Shown: positions 12,601 through 20,909, counted from the first letter of the stretch. The stretch: DNA of 64,000 bases from Branchiostoma floridae (GCF_000003815.2 NC_049986.1:6325609-6389608), one strand, 5' to 3'. A program made the numbers and translations. Notes: a model not told the origin generated them from the letters alone.

Positions 12601-15600
12601 CCACTCTTCATCTTCATGATGATCTTCATCAGGCCCTTCGAACTTGATTTTTAAAATAAAAATGAGGGAATGAATGATTCACCTATAGAACAGATGTCTC
12701 CCGGCACCAGTTCATCACTGTTGATGGGTCTCCACTTGCGGTTCCTGTACACCTGGATGAGGAAGGGTTTGTTCCCCATCTTTCTGATCTCTGACATGTT
12801 CCTCATCTGCTGCTGGACCAGTGTTGCCTCGAACGCCACCAGCATAAACAGGGTGAAGATACTGAAACAGGGAGAAAACATCAGCCACCAGCATGAACAG
12901 GGTGAAGATACTGAAACAGGGAGAAAACATCAGCCACCAGCATGAACAGGGTGAAGATACTGAAACAGGGAGAAAACATCAGCCACCAGCATGAACAGGG
13001 TGAAGATACTGAAACAGGGAGAAAACATCAGCCACCAGCATGAACAGGGTGAAGATACTGAAACAGGGAGAAAACATCAGCCACCAGCATAATCAGGGTG
13101 AAGATACTGAAACAGGGAGAAAACATTAGCCACCAGCATGAACAGGGTGAAGATACTGAAACAGGGAGAAAACATCAGACGCCAGCATGAACAGGGTGAA
13201 GATACTGAAACAGGGAGAAAACATTAGCATTGACCGTGGGATGGCCGAGTGGGTATAGTGTTGGCCTTGCATTTGGTACGTTGTGAGTTCGATCCCCACC
13301 AAGTCATACCTCAGCTCCCCCCCCCCACCCCCACGATGCCCCACGTGGGGCTATTTGGGGGTACCCTATGCAGATGCAGATACCAAAGACTTTAAAATTG
13401 GTACAGCTGCTTTCTCTGCTTAGCACTCAGCATTCAGGAAAGAGTGTGGATCCGAAGTTGAACACATACCACTATCAGTGGACTAGCCCCCTGCTGTAGT
13501 GATTGCACAAAAGTTGTATGGCCCAGGGCTCCTAAAATGGAGATGGGTGCTGCCCTATTCACCATCAGGCATGGGAAGGACTTTGACTTTGATCCAGGGG
13601 CATCCACCTTCCATGGTGCAGAGTTTTAGAGAATTCAACCGAAGAATGTGACCACAAGTGACCTAGTAGCATCCCTGGTCAATCAGGAATTTTAAGCTGG
13701 TTAGCTAGTACATCCCAATATCTGATCATTTTGAGAACAGTGCATCCAAATGATGCCTGAATGCATGCCTGGCTAAAAGCCTACTGCAGATCATAAGTAT
13801 TTTGTTGTATTCCCTGTACCTTACCTGTAGTACCAGTACTCATCCAGACACCACAGTCCCAAACAGTGTACCTACCTGTAGTACCAGTACTCATCCAGAC
13901 ACCACAGTCCCACACTGTGTACCTACCTGTAGTACCAGTACTCATCCAGATACCACAGCCCCACACAGTGTACCTACCTGTAGTACCAGTACTCATCCAG
14001 ACACCACAGTCCCACACAGTGTGCCTACCTGTAGTACCAGTACTCATCCAGATACCACAGCCCCACACAGTGTACCTACCTGTAGTACCAGTACTCATCC
14101 AGACACCACAGCCCCACACAGTGTACCTACCTGTAGTACCAGTACTCATCCAGACACCACAGCCCCACACAGTGTACCTACCTGTAGTACCAGTACTCAT
14201 CCAGACACCACAGCCCCACACAGTGTACCTACCTGTAGTACCAGTACTCATCCAGACACCACAGCCCCACACAGTGTACCTACCTGTAGTACCAGTACTC
14301 ATCCAGACACCACAGCCCCACACAGTGTGCCTACCTGTAGTACCAGTACTCATCTAGACACCACAGCCCCACACAGTGTGCCTACCTGTAGTACCAGTAC
14401 TCATCTAGACACCACAGCCGCACACAGAACACCTGTACCTACCTGTAGTACCAGTACTCATCTAGACACCACAGCCGCACACAGAACACCTGTACCTACC
14501 TGTAGTACCAGTACTCATCCAGACACCACAGCCCCACACAGAACACCTGGAACACGAAGAAAGGAGCTGTGGCTCTCTCCTTAAACAGCTCCGCAAAGTC
14601 TGGAACAACCATCTGGACTCTGCGAACACAAAAATGAACAACGATATGAGTAAACTTGAAGATCTAAAGAGCACAACAAGGCCTCTCTGCATTTCAACCA
14701 CTTTGATCCCTGAAATGAAATACAAAATTCTGTTTCCTAGCATGGCAGCAACTTTGTCATGCTGATTTAGATATTACCTCCACACTTGCACGAAATCAGG
14801 TTTTAACACTGCCTGTAAGATATAAGTTTAGTCAGAATTTCATGATTGTCAGAGGATTTACTCCCTAGTGAAAGGGAGTCTAGTGCGTCCAATTTCAGAT
14901 TACTTTTAGAACAGCGTGTCCAAATGACACCTAGACACATGCCTGACTAAAAGCCTGATTGTGATATGGTTAGACTACTTTGAAAGCAAACGATTGAAGA
15001 GATTTAGTAGTAGTTGCAAGCAGTGTTTTTTCCATCCCCTGGATTTTGAATGTAAATCCTGTCAAAGGTGCAACAATCCAAAGGTGCCTGAGTGCATGCT
15101 CCCCCAGGAAAATTTTGAAATCAAGACCCTCTGAAACACTATTTCCTTTATTTTCAGGGGCAAATTTTGCTGGTAGACTTTGTTTGGTTCAACTAATGCC
15201 TTTATATGCCAATTATTCTCCATCACAGAGTATAGAATGGGCAAAATATTTGTTCGTCTCCATCTGCAAATTCCGGCAAAGGACAGAAGGACCGATGCTG
15301 GCTAGAACACTGAGTCAAGTACTCAGGGCTCGAAGTACCACCTGCATATGCAGGTTAATGCAGGTAAAATTGGAGCTGTGCAGATATTTCTGGTATACCT
15401 GCACCTAGCCTGCACAGGTCCATGTACTGGGTTTTATACATATATCACATATGTCCTATGATGTAGGTATATATGGAATATTAGCTGCATTGAATGTTAT
15501 CACCTTAGTGACCTATAAAGAATATAAGAATAAATAGCAATGGTTCCTGAACAATTCTAGTATGAACCATACTTCCTAGTTAAGAGTGGTGCAGGTAAAA

Positions 15601-18208
15601 TTTGTCTACTGCAGGTAATCTTAAATTTTAGTTTTTGTTACCTGCACCAGTGCACTTTTGCAGAAAAAAGTATTTTGAGCCCTGAGTACTGTTACAGTAG
15701 TATAATGTGTTTTACTACATGTACGTACTCATTTTTCCCAAATTTGGCGCTGGCCCTGCTGATGTCAGCCTCGTCCTGGTACCCTCGGCAGGCCTGGTAC
15801 GCCTTCATCGGCAGGTCCACGGGAAACTCCACCGCTCGGAACTGCTTCTTCTCCTCGCTGTCGTACACATACTTGATCTTCTGGAAGTTGAACCAGATCT
15901 GCTCTGCTCCAGAGGCGTTGTCCTAAAAATCAAAGGCAAAAACTTGTGTAAAGACTCTTTAAGTTTAAACCACTGTGAATACATTCCTGTCATACCTGGG
16001 CCACCATAACATTAAGGTGTTCCAGACAAGATGATAAATTTCCGTATCACACGGGCTTCTTAGTTGTATCACACAGGCTTCCATCAATTAGATAGAACAT
16101 GCTCACAGGTGCAAGAGTTCTTTTGTTCAAACTTTGTCGAAGATGTTCTTAAAGAATAATGTTGTTGGCGCAGGTTGAAACTTGAAACACATTGTGTAAA
16201 ATTTCATCTTTTTTGTGAGTAGTTTGGCAATTGAATAAGTGTTATCCTCAGTCCCAGCCCTCCAGCTCCAGCGGGTCGGATTGCCCTCTGGCCTTCAGGT
16301 GATCTGACCCGCAGTCGGGCTGGCACCTCAGGTGATATGGAATTATATATATACTGTGTTGTATTCTATATACTAGTATATAGTATTCTTGACTATACAT
16401 GCAGTTGTACAAGTTTGAGAGGTAGGCATAAGAACTGTTTCTTGAGTATAGTGACTGTACTGATGGGGGTATGGGCATAAGAAATGATTCTGCAGTATAG
16501 TTGTACAAATGGGGAGGGGGACAGTACTGAAACTATAAATATAATAATGTGGTGAAGTAGTGGGGGGGGGGGCACGTGGCATGTTTTATATATAGTGGTA
16601 TTAGTGGTTACAACCTACCGTACATGTGTTTTGTCCATTTGCCCATGCTTTTGCACGTAGAGTGCATGCAGTTGCACGTACGGTGGGTTGTGACCTGGGC
16701 TTTAGGTAATGTAAAGGTAGGGAGGGGGGAAAGTGATCGCTGTATCTAACACAAAGGAAACCACAGTCCAACGATACTATATCCACTGTATGGCCGACTT
16801 CAACCCATAGAATGGTATCACTAACATGTGCTAAATATCCCAATCACAGAAGTCCCATTACCTTGTCATGATGTAGTCTGACCAGTTCAGCTGATCCATT
16901 GTTGGGAGTGGGGACAACCTTCACCCACCCAGCCTTACTGGGATCATACGCCTGTGGAAAGGAAATCCACATCTAGTTAATTCAAATAATGAAATGGTAG
17001 TTTTCTCAATTTCTGTGTCTAATATACAAGTTGTGGGCTTTTGTTTTAAAATGTGCAGGTGTGTGTTTTGAAAGGTGCACTGTTGTCATGCCAGTTTCAG
17101 TGCTTGCAAACAAATACTGAGGCAAGAAAAGAGATACTTTTTTTTCAATGTTTTTCTGTCTTGAAACATAAATCTGCACAAATACCGTAAATGCAGAAAT
17201 GTTTGCGGTTTACGCAAGGCAGTCTTACCGCAACCTTTAATTCACCGCAAACATTTTTCCATTACAGTATGTGATTAGTTACAGTGTAAGGAACTACCGC
17301 TAACTTAAAACCAACACAAACACTCCACTTTCCCACTAATACCAAATTAAATCCCTGCGAACTTAACTGCATTAATTTTACAGTACTCCGTGAGTACAGT
17401 AGAAATCATTTCCAGAATCAGAAACCTTATGATATCATAAATGCCCATTAAAATAAAAAGTTACATATGCTGCATTAGCAAACATTTTGATACCACTCAT
17501 CTTTAACTATGATTGCAACCTGTCCATTTGATCATGTTCCTTTCTTTATATACGAAAACCGCATTCTTAACATATTTCTTCTACCTCACAAACGTAACGT
17601 GGTACGGTCCAACCTGTACGTGTGACATATGGTCAAGCCCCCCCCCCCCTGCNNNNNNNNNNNNNNNNNNNNNNNNNNNNNNNNNNNNNNNNNNNNNNNN
17701 NNNNNNNNNNNNNNNNNNNNNNNNNNNNNNNNNNNNNNNNNNNNNNNNNNNNNNNNNNNNNNNNNNNNNNNNNNNNNNNNNNNNNNNNNNNNNNNNNNNC
17801 CCCCTGCACCCCCCCACCCCCATCCAAAGTTACATGCTGCTACAAATCATAACATAATCATCTTAGACAGTATTCTGTACGAACATTCGTAATAACAGGA
17901 AGCAAATCAACAGAAATCAAGACAACATTTTGACAACGTAAAATTATCCTCACCTTGTTACATATAAATGAACACCTGACGTGGACCGACCAGTGGCAAA
18001 ACAGACACGACAAAATCTGCACGATGCCGATCACGGCTAGAGCGATCAAACCGGCCTCAAAATACTCTCCAACGCCGTAAACTCCCAGCCAAACGTACAG
18101 CCAGACGGCGTAGATGACTAGGAAAGGCGCCACGTATAAATGCAAGAGGAACGGGCGCAGATTGTAGAGGGAAACCCGCTGCACTAAATCGTCAATGGAT
18201 GGCGCCAT
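552..18208 (-). CDS. ATP13A1: P5A-type transporting ATPase, exons 1-14 (3' end outside window)
   Basis: ATP13A1 is an ER-membrane P5A ATPase known to extract misinserted transmembrane helices. Fourteen coding exons total 1962 nt (654 codons): 17954-18208, 16862-16951, 15729-15922, 14500-14619, 12683-12861, 11796-11902, 11028-11157, 10203-10258, 9715-9841, 8951-9088, 7797-7917, 4161-4315, 3284-3462 and 552-662. All introns are GT-AG and every phase fits. Key motifs are the actuator TGES (about residues 307-310), the P5 signature PPELP in membrane helix 4 (about 444-448), the phosphorylated aspartate in DKTGT (about 487), and nucleotide-domain motifs GDPLEKA and KGAPETL. The order is collinear with vertebrate ATP13A1, which has about 1200 residues, so the hinge and last membrane helices lie left of position 1. 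Oddity: four junctions carry tandem copies of themselves. Identification is secure; cDNA should confirm which repeated splice sites are used. Confidence 0.96.
750..944. mobile_element. Fold-back MITE with ~45-bp inverted arms
   Basis: Inverted arms begin GTGGGGTTCAAGGACTGCTA and contain GACCACGCC. They surround a ~90-bp core that includes a GGGTTTGAATCC stretch resembling a Pol III B box. The element lies in intron 13 close to the exon 14 acceptor. Confidence 0.82.
1041..1396. mobile_element. MITE, TIR TCAGGCTTTTAG
   Basis: The termini are TCAGGCTTTTAGCTAGG and CCTGTCTAAAAGACTGA, with a 6-bp target duplication CTATGG (1035-1040 and 1397-1402). Related fragments occur at about 13595-13790 and 14815-14962. 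Its left end is also built into the exon 13 repeat. Confidence 0.82.
1562..1911 (-). mobile_element. hAT-like MITE, TIR CAGGGCTCGAAAT, copy 2 (inverted)
   Basis: Same family as 138-469 but in the opposite orientation and about nine-tenths identical by eye. The target duplication is TATTG (1557-1561 and 1912-1916). It lies in intron 13 of ATP13A1. Confidence 0.9.
1983..2520. mobile_element. Degenerate DNA transposon interrupted by a 5S-derived SINE
   Basis: The flanks (1983-2133 and 2376-2520) match, in order and strand, a shorter inverted copy near 15085-15310. That copy shows the shared blocks AATATTTTGCCCATTC and GTTTCAGAGGGTCT. The 5S-like SINE at 2134 is a later insertion. Confidence 0.65.
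2134..2375 (+). mobile_element. 5S rRNA-derived SINE (SINE3-like)
   Basis: Positions 2134-2250 align end to end with 5S rRNA. They keep the internal promoter blocks, including GATCTCGGAAGTTAAGCA and GTGCTTGGATGGGGGACC. The 5S-like head is followed by a non-5S body (TCTTCCGGGAGGGACATAAA and CACGTTAAA), which is why I call it a SINE rather than a rRNA gene. Confidence 0.82.
2657..3341 (-). repeat. 155-bp tandem repeat spanning the exon 13 donor of ATP13A1
   Basis: Five copies at 155, 155, 155 and 153 bp spacing. Each has the end of exon 13 ([11 protein letters not shown]...ETLRAM), the donor CCATG/GTGAGA, and about 90 bp of intron. That intron part begins with the left end of a MITE (TCAGGCTTTTAGCTAGG) also seen at 1041. 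Confidence 0.93.
3284..3462 (-). CDS. ATP13A1: ATP13A1 exon 13 (first copy of a repeated donor)
   Basis: This exon encodes [20 protein letters not shown], ending [12 protein letters not shown]. The KGAPE motif contacts ATP in P-type pumps. The donor is CCATG/GTGAGA, and four more copies of this donor follow at 155-nt spacing. Confidence 0.93.
4161..4315 (-). CDS. ATP13A1: ATP13A1 exon 12 (last copy of a repeated acceptor)
   Basis: This exon encodes [20 protein letters not shown], then [20 protein letters not shown] in the nucleotide-binding domain. It is the only unit of the array that continues into the full exon. The donor is AAAG/GTATGA. At least 18 further acceptor copies lie upstream in the transcript. 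Confidence 0.92.
4258..6663 (-). repeat. 126-bp minisatellite spanning the exon 12 acceptor of ATP13A1
   Basis: At least nineteen units, mostly 126 bp with some of about 121 bp, interrupted by a 100-N gap at 4702-4801. Each unit carries a CTCTCCC-rich pyrimidine tract, a CTGTACAG acceptor and about 60 bases of exon 12 ([19 protein letters not shown]). The first two units are in frame with the exon and lack stops, so use of the second acceptor would insert 42 residues. Confidence 0.95.
4702..4801. other. assembly gap (100 N) inside the exon 12 array
   Basis: Exactly 100 N, the usual size for a gap of unknown length, so the copy number of the 126-bp array is a minimum. Confidence 0.99.
6663..6908. 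repeat. (GAGT)n tetranucleotide microsatellite
   Basis: About 245 bp of GAGT repeats with occasional GAAT and GAGA units. It directly abuts the exon 12 acceptor array. On the gene strand it reads as CACT repeats and may serve as the pyrimidine-rich tract for the outermost acceptor. Confidence 0.95.
6954..7610. other. assembly gap (657 N)
   Basis: A run of N within intron 11 of ATP13A1, next to the GAGT microsatellite. No exon is missing here, since exons 11 and 12 join in phase. Confidence 0.99.
7797..7917 (-). CDS. ATP13A1: ATP13A1 exon 11 (phosphorylation site)
   Basis: This exon encodes [20 protein letters not shown] followed by [13 protein letters not shown] is the phosphoaspartate motif of P-type ATPases, so the lineage copy appears catalytically competent. 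It ends GA/GTAAGT and joins the first base of exon 12. Confidence 0.96.
7956..8240. mobile_element. MITE with repeated ACTTGCCC subterminal motifs
   Basis: The ends TCCACTTGTCCTATCGGGCA and GGACAATAGGGCTAGTGGA are inverted repeats. ACTTGCCCGA motifs recur near both ends. It lies in intron 10. From 8241 to 8950 of the same intron I see only weak repeat traces. Confidence 0.7.
8951..9088 (-). CDS. ATP13A1: ATP13A1 exon 10 (PPELP helix)
   Basis: This exon encodes the ER P5A hallmark [20 protein letters not shown] in membrane helix 4, the segment that lines the substrate pocket. The donor is ACTTT/GTAAGT. Confidence 0.96.
9337..9633 (-). mobile_element. tRNA-derived SINE (family A)
   Basis: Read on the minus strand, a tRNA-like head (GGCCGAGTGGGTAGAGTG and GTTCGATCCCCGG, the A- and B-box) is followed by a body and a TTAAAG-type tail. 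Same family as 13232, 19127 and 29535. It is inserted in intron 9. Confidence 0.88.
9715..9841 (-). CDS. ATP13A1: ATP13A1 exon 9 (membrane helix)
   Basis: This exon encodes [20 protein letters not shown] followed by a hydrophobic helix ending SYVWIK. It is almost identical to vertebrate ATP13A1. Its last base joins exon 10 to form glycine. Confidence 0.96.
10203..10258 (-). CDS. ATP13A1: ATP13A1 exon 8
   Basis: A short 56-nt exon encoding [18 protein letters not shown], matching the family block just before helix 3. The acceptor is TTTCCAG and the donor is CTCAG/GTGAGT. Confidence 0.94.
10299..10517. mobile_element. MITE, TIR TAACGCTAGTTCACCTTTAT, copy 1
   Basis: Palindromic ~219-bp element with inverted ends TAACGCTAGTTCACC, and CTATATCCGTT-type inner motifs in the family. 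Four other copies are in the window. It lies in intron 7 of ATP13A1. Confidence 0.85.
11028..11157 (-). CDS. ATP13A1: ATP13A1 exon 7
   Basis: A 130-nt exon (43 codons plus 1 base) with the conserved [16 protein letters not shown] block of the actuator domain. The donor reads AAAT/GTGAGG. Confidence 0.94.
11249..11280. repeat. (TAATTG)n hexanucleotide microsatellite
   Basis: Five consecutive TAATTG-type units in intron 6 of ATP13A1. Confidence 0.9.
11377..11776. mobile_element. hAT MITE, TIR TAGGGGTGGGTACYGGTAC
   Basis: The ends TAGGGGTGGGTACTGGTAC and GTACAGGTACCCAACCCTA are inverted repeats. Inner AGGTCCGGA and GGACCTGA motifs recur. It lies in intron 6. A truncated relative starts at about 9885. 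Confidence 0.75.
11796..11902 (-). CDS. ATP13A1: ATP13A1 exon 6 (actuator TGES)
   Basis: This exon encodes the actuator loop [13 protein letters not shown]. The glutamate of TGES is the residue that drives dephosphorylation in P-type ATPases. It begins with two bases that complete a glycine codon and ends in phase 0 at AAG/GTACTG. Confidence 0.95.
12175..12540 (+). mobile_element. tRNA-like SINE (family B)
   Basis: A second SINE family. Its head has GGTTTGAATCAG as a B-box-like block, followed by TGCCCTTGGGAAAGGCACTT and AGGACGTTAAATGGAGG. Related pieces are at 7611-7700, 36170-36480, 50690-50790 and 50870-51040. It lies in intron 5. Confidence 0.75.
12683..12861 (-). CDS. ATP13A1: ATP13A1 exon 5 (last copy of a repeated acceptor)
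   Basis: This exon encodes [20 protein letters not shown] and the following [15 protein letters not shown], the beginning of the actuator domain. Its acceptor, CTGTTTCAG, is the last of eight acceptor copies spaced 49 nt apart. The donor is ATAG/GTGAAT. Confidence 0.93.
12838..13224 (-). repeat. 49-bp minisatellite spanning the exon 5 acceptor of ATP13A1
   Basis: Eight units at an exact 49-bp period starting near 12850, 12899, 12948, 12997, 13046, 13095, 13144 and 13193. Each contains a pyrimidine tract, CTGTTTCAG and the first ~9 codons of exon 5 (IFTLFMLVA). The copy at 12861 continues into the real exon. Because 49 is not a multiple of three, use of another acceptor shifts the frame. Confidence 0.95.
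13232..13593 (+). mobile_element. tRNA-derived SINE (family A), with poly-C insertion
   Basis: The A-box-like GGCCGAGTGGGTATAGTG and B-box-like GAGTTCGATCCCC head the family A body and its TTTGACTTTGA tail. An extra C/G-rich stretch at about 13312-13370 is absent in other copies. It abuts the exon 5 minisatellite. Confidence 0.85.
13818..14553 (-). repeat. 51/57-bp minisatellite spanning the exon 4 donor of ATP13A1
   Basis: Fourteen tandem units, eleven of 51 bp and three of about 57 bp. Each holds the last ~13 codons of exon 4 ([13 protein letters not shown]) plus the donor ACAG/GTAGGT. The unit nearest the exon body is the working one; the other thirteen lie in the intron. Reading into any later unit meets the TAG of the donor in the coding frame. 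Confidence 0.95.
14500..14619 (-). CDS. ATP13A1: ATP13A1 exon 4 (first copy of a repeated donor)
   Basis: This exon encodes [19 protein letters not shown], then the membrane segment around WCLDEYWYY. The chosen donor is ACAG/GTAGGT at 14499, the first of 14 near-identical donors. Later donors would read through an in-frame TAG that lies within the donor sequence. The exon ends in phase 2 and joins exon 5 to restore Y-Y-S-I-F. Confidence 0.9.
15324..15684 (+). mobile_element. Divergent relative of the CAGGGCTCGAA MITE
   Basis: The termini CAGGGCTCGAAGTA and TTTGAGCCCTG match the family, but the subterminal motif is CCTGCA/TGCAGG instead of GGTGCACC. The flanks repeat AGTACT on both sides (6 bp). 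It sits in intron 3 of ATP13A1. Confidence 0.82.
15729..15922 (-). CDS. ATP13A1: ATP13A1 exon 3
   Basis: A 194-nt exon carrying the conserved [10 protein letters not shown] segment of the P5A cytosolic N-terminal region. The donor reads AATGA/GTACGT and leaves two bases, which join the A at the start of exon 4 to give glutamate. Confidence 0.94.
16862..16951 (-). CDS. ATP13A1: ATP13A1 exon 2
   Basis: A 30-codon exon, phase 0 at both ends, with acceptor TTTCCACAG and donor CAAG/GTAATG. It encodes the strongly conserved block [20 protein letters not shown], which is nearly identical to vertebrate ATP13A1. Confidence 0.95.
17184..17402. mobile_element. MITE, TIR TACTGTAAATGC, copy 1
   Basis: The ends TACCGTAAATGCAG and CTGCATTAATTTTACAGTA are inverted repeats; inner TTCACCGCAAAC motifs recur. 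It lies in intron 1 of ATP13A1. Confidence 0.68.
17653..17799. other. assembly gap (147 N) flanked by poly-C
   Basis: A run of N in intron 1 of ATP13A1, bordered on both sides by long C tracts that probably caused the sequencing failure. Confidence 0.99.
17954..18208 (-). CDS. ATP13A1: ATP13A1 exon 1 (N-terminus, start codon)
   Basis: This exon encodes 85 residues starting [10 protein letters not shown]. It contains two hydrophobic segments, the N-terminal helices typical of P5A pumps, and ends near the conserved CHWSVH stretch. The donor reads CAAG/GTGAGG and the phase is 0. The start is chosen because it opens the family-like N-terminus; no TATA-like sequence was seen just upstream. Confidence 0.93.
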
Positions 18209-19126
18209 GTTGGATGTTCCGCGGAAATGATGGAGCTGACCTTTGACCCAAGAAGTAGTAGAGTATGAGCCAACTGTAATCTATCTTCGTGGAGGATAAA
18301 CCCTTCCCTAAGTAAGTAATGAAGACTTAGCCAACCATCCGAAACGCAGACTTTCGGAATTCCAAATGGGTGGCTTTAACATCGTCTTGGCTTGTAGATT
18401 CAAGTATATTTGAGAACAAATGATGGTGATGTTATGAACTTTGACGTTAAATTGTCTTGTTGTTTTTATGTCAAGAGATATAACTCTACTCATAACGTTA
18501 CCGCCGATATGCCTTGGAATTAATTCAAAGTAAAAGAGGCGATTAGAAAAACACACATGTTGAAGACTTGTTGGTTGAGATATGTTGAAATGATGAACAA
18601 TCCTCTGACCATCACCTTGTAATACTAAAGTCTGTCGATAGGTGACCTTACTGCAACCTATGGATACAAAGTCATGCCCCTAGTGGCTTGATTTTATAGC
18701 GACCAATATATACGGAGTACCCCAGCTTAGATCTAGGCATCACCAAACAAATTTGTTATGGGTATTCCTCTGAGGACGGGTGAGTAAGGAAAGATATCAC
18801 CTTAATGAAGTCTCCATTCTATTAAAGGTGACAAAACCACTTCCATGTCTACCTGTTGCTACCCACCAGAAGTTTTCTAAAAGATCATTCAAAATCTGTA
18901 TCAAAATGATATCAGATCCTTTAAGGTTTCAATGTCTAAAGAAGCTGGCTGCCTTTTGTAGATTCAAGTTCTGAATTCTGTTTTAACATGTTCATTATCC
19001 ACCATTTGGGATTTCACCTGTTTTTGCGTGATGCTCTCGATGCTAGCTCTTTTTGAAAGAATTTACGTATTATGTACATACTTAGTCACCAGGTAACTAT
19101 TTCTATTAAAATTGCACTACAACGGA

Positions 19127-19400
19127 TTCTATGGCCAAATGGGTAGAGTGTTCGCCTTGCATTCGGTAGGTCGACGTCCTGATCAAGTTCGATCCCCGGC
19201 CGAGTCATACAAAGACTTTAAAAATGATACACTGCTTAGCACTCCGCATTTATTTGGAAGACACACATAAGCTACCAGCGGATTGGCCTCTTGTTGCAGT
19301 GGCTTGCACAGATGTATGGCCCATGGGCTACAGAAATGGAGATGGGCACCACCCCTAAGCATCTGTTACAGATTTACGGGCAACTTTAACTTTGACTTTC
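19127..19400 (+). mobile_element. tRNA-derived SINE (family A) with 11-bp target duplication
   Basis: Full-length family A copy upstream of ATP13A1. It is flanked by ACTACAACGGA (19116-19126) and ACTATAACGGA (19401-19411), an 11-bp duplication with one difference, as expected for LINE-driven insertion. Confidence 0.88.
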
Positions 19401-19928
19401 ACTATAACGGACCATTAACTAGAACACATCCTTACCATATAGAAATGATTTTTACAGTAGACCGACTACTGGTGGCTCGACTATGTGTATTCCATTACAA
19501 CGGATCTATACGCCACGGGCTGCTCTTTTATTAGGCCACTCATCCAAGGTAATGGAGAAACCATTACCAGTTGTTGCCTTACATTTGTCTGAATACGCTC
19601 CAAATCAGCTATTCATTTGTGATAATTGTGTCGCACAATAGACGCAGATTTCATATTGATTTTTCTCCAACTACAAAAGAAGGCAAAACAGCATTGCGCG
19701 TGACCTTTTGGGTCAGCTACAGTATTTTACTGAGGAGAGAAGTTATTATCTGAACAGTGCTTGGATCGATATCAGCACGCCTGTTACTTTTCATGCTCAT
19801 TGGATGGGTCACAGTTTCTGTTGACATTTGCTGCTCTTTTGTAAATTTGAAAGTTCTCCAAGACTATACCCTTCAATTGTGTTATAACTATATCTATTAA
19901 CTTGAAAATTCATCTGTGTTGGTAGAAG

Positions 19929-20244
19929 TCATTCTTGAACTAGTTGAATTCATGAACTGCAAAATCCAACACAAAAATTGGACCAAATTTTCGATTAAAG
20001 AAGCCATCTTTATCACTGCCTTACAATCATCCCTGAACAGAAACAAACGGTGGGCGAAATAGACTTCCTGAAACCTATGATCCACTTGTCACCGAGTCAC
20101 GTGTTCTATCTGCCTAACGTGACGTCACGGCAGCAGTGGATTATTCATTCCTTGACAAAGACTGGTGCTGTTCTGTCGAAAATGTGCACGTGGGTAAGAC
20201 TAATTTTTGTGTTGGATTTTACAGTTCAACTAGTTCAAGAACTA
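19929..20244. mobile_element. MITE, TIR with ATCCAACACAAAAATTGGA, copy 1
   Basis: Long inverted arms containing CTTGAACTAGTTGAA and AATCCAACACAAAAATTGGA flank a core with CACGTGTTCTATCTG. It shares arms and core with 27167-27405. Confidence 0.8.
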
Positions 20245-20473
20245 TGTTTGTTTTTGTTGATTTCATGTGAATAATGTCTTTCATGTCTTAGCAATTCTAG
20301 CAAAAATATGACACTTTGTACTCACATTTCTTCCTCCAAAAATGTAGGTTTTAAGCAGAGGAAACGTATACATCTTTACCAGTCACATAATCAGGACAAA
20401 AACCAATAGTCTTCATATTAAGTTAATTTCAAGCATTATGCTGCATTCATGGTACAAGGGGAAATCTTTGGAT

Positions 20474-20662
20474 ACTGTAAATGCATTTAAGTTCGCGGGG
20501 ATTTAATTTCGCGGTAGCGGGAAAATGGACTTTTCGCGGTGGTTTTAATTTCGCGGTAGCACCATGCACTGTAGTCTCTTACTGTTATGGAAAAAATGTT
20601 CGCGGTGTTTTTAGATTCGCGGTGAAGCGGCCGCCGCGAAAACCGCGAACATTAATCCACTA
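20474..20662. mobile_element. MITE, TIR TACTGTAAATGC, copy 2
   Basis: Begins TACTGTAAATGCATTTAAGT and repeats TTTCGCGGT/ACCGCGAA motifs on both arms. This CpG-rich copy looks younger than the one at 17184. Confidence 0.75.
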
Positions 20663-20909
20663 TTTCGAAATTTGTCTTCGATTATCATTGGAAACCTCGT
20701 ATTGACCTGCACATATTCGTATCTAACTTAGATATGAATATATACAAGTCATTATGAAGTTCCCCATGTGAATTTGGAGTTTGGATTACTTTGCAACGTT
20801 TCCTTTGAAGATTTCTTTGATGGTAGCTATAAAATCACCCGACAGCAAGATAAATGTGTAACATCGTATCAGATTGGAATATTTGAGCGATATGGAAGGT
20901 TCTGTAGTA

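Noticed and set aside
13232-13310. A true tRNA gene
   Set aside because: A- and B-box-like blocks are present, but the cloverleaf does not close, and the same head occurs on dispersed SINE copies.
13802-14584. A 260-codon plus-strand open frame with a 17-residue repeat (THPDTT-type), as a possible mucin-like protein
   Set aside because: It is the reverse strand of the exon 4 donor array; the 51-bp period keeps it open automatically. No family resemblance or own promoter.
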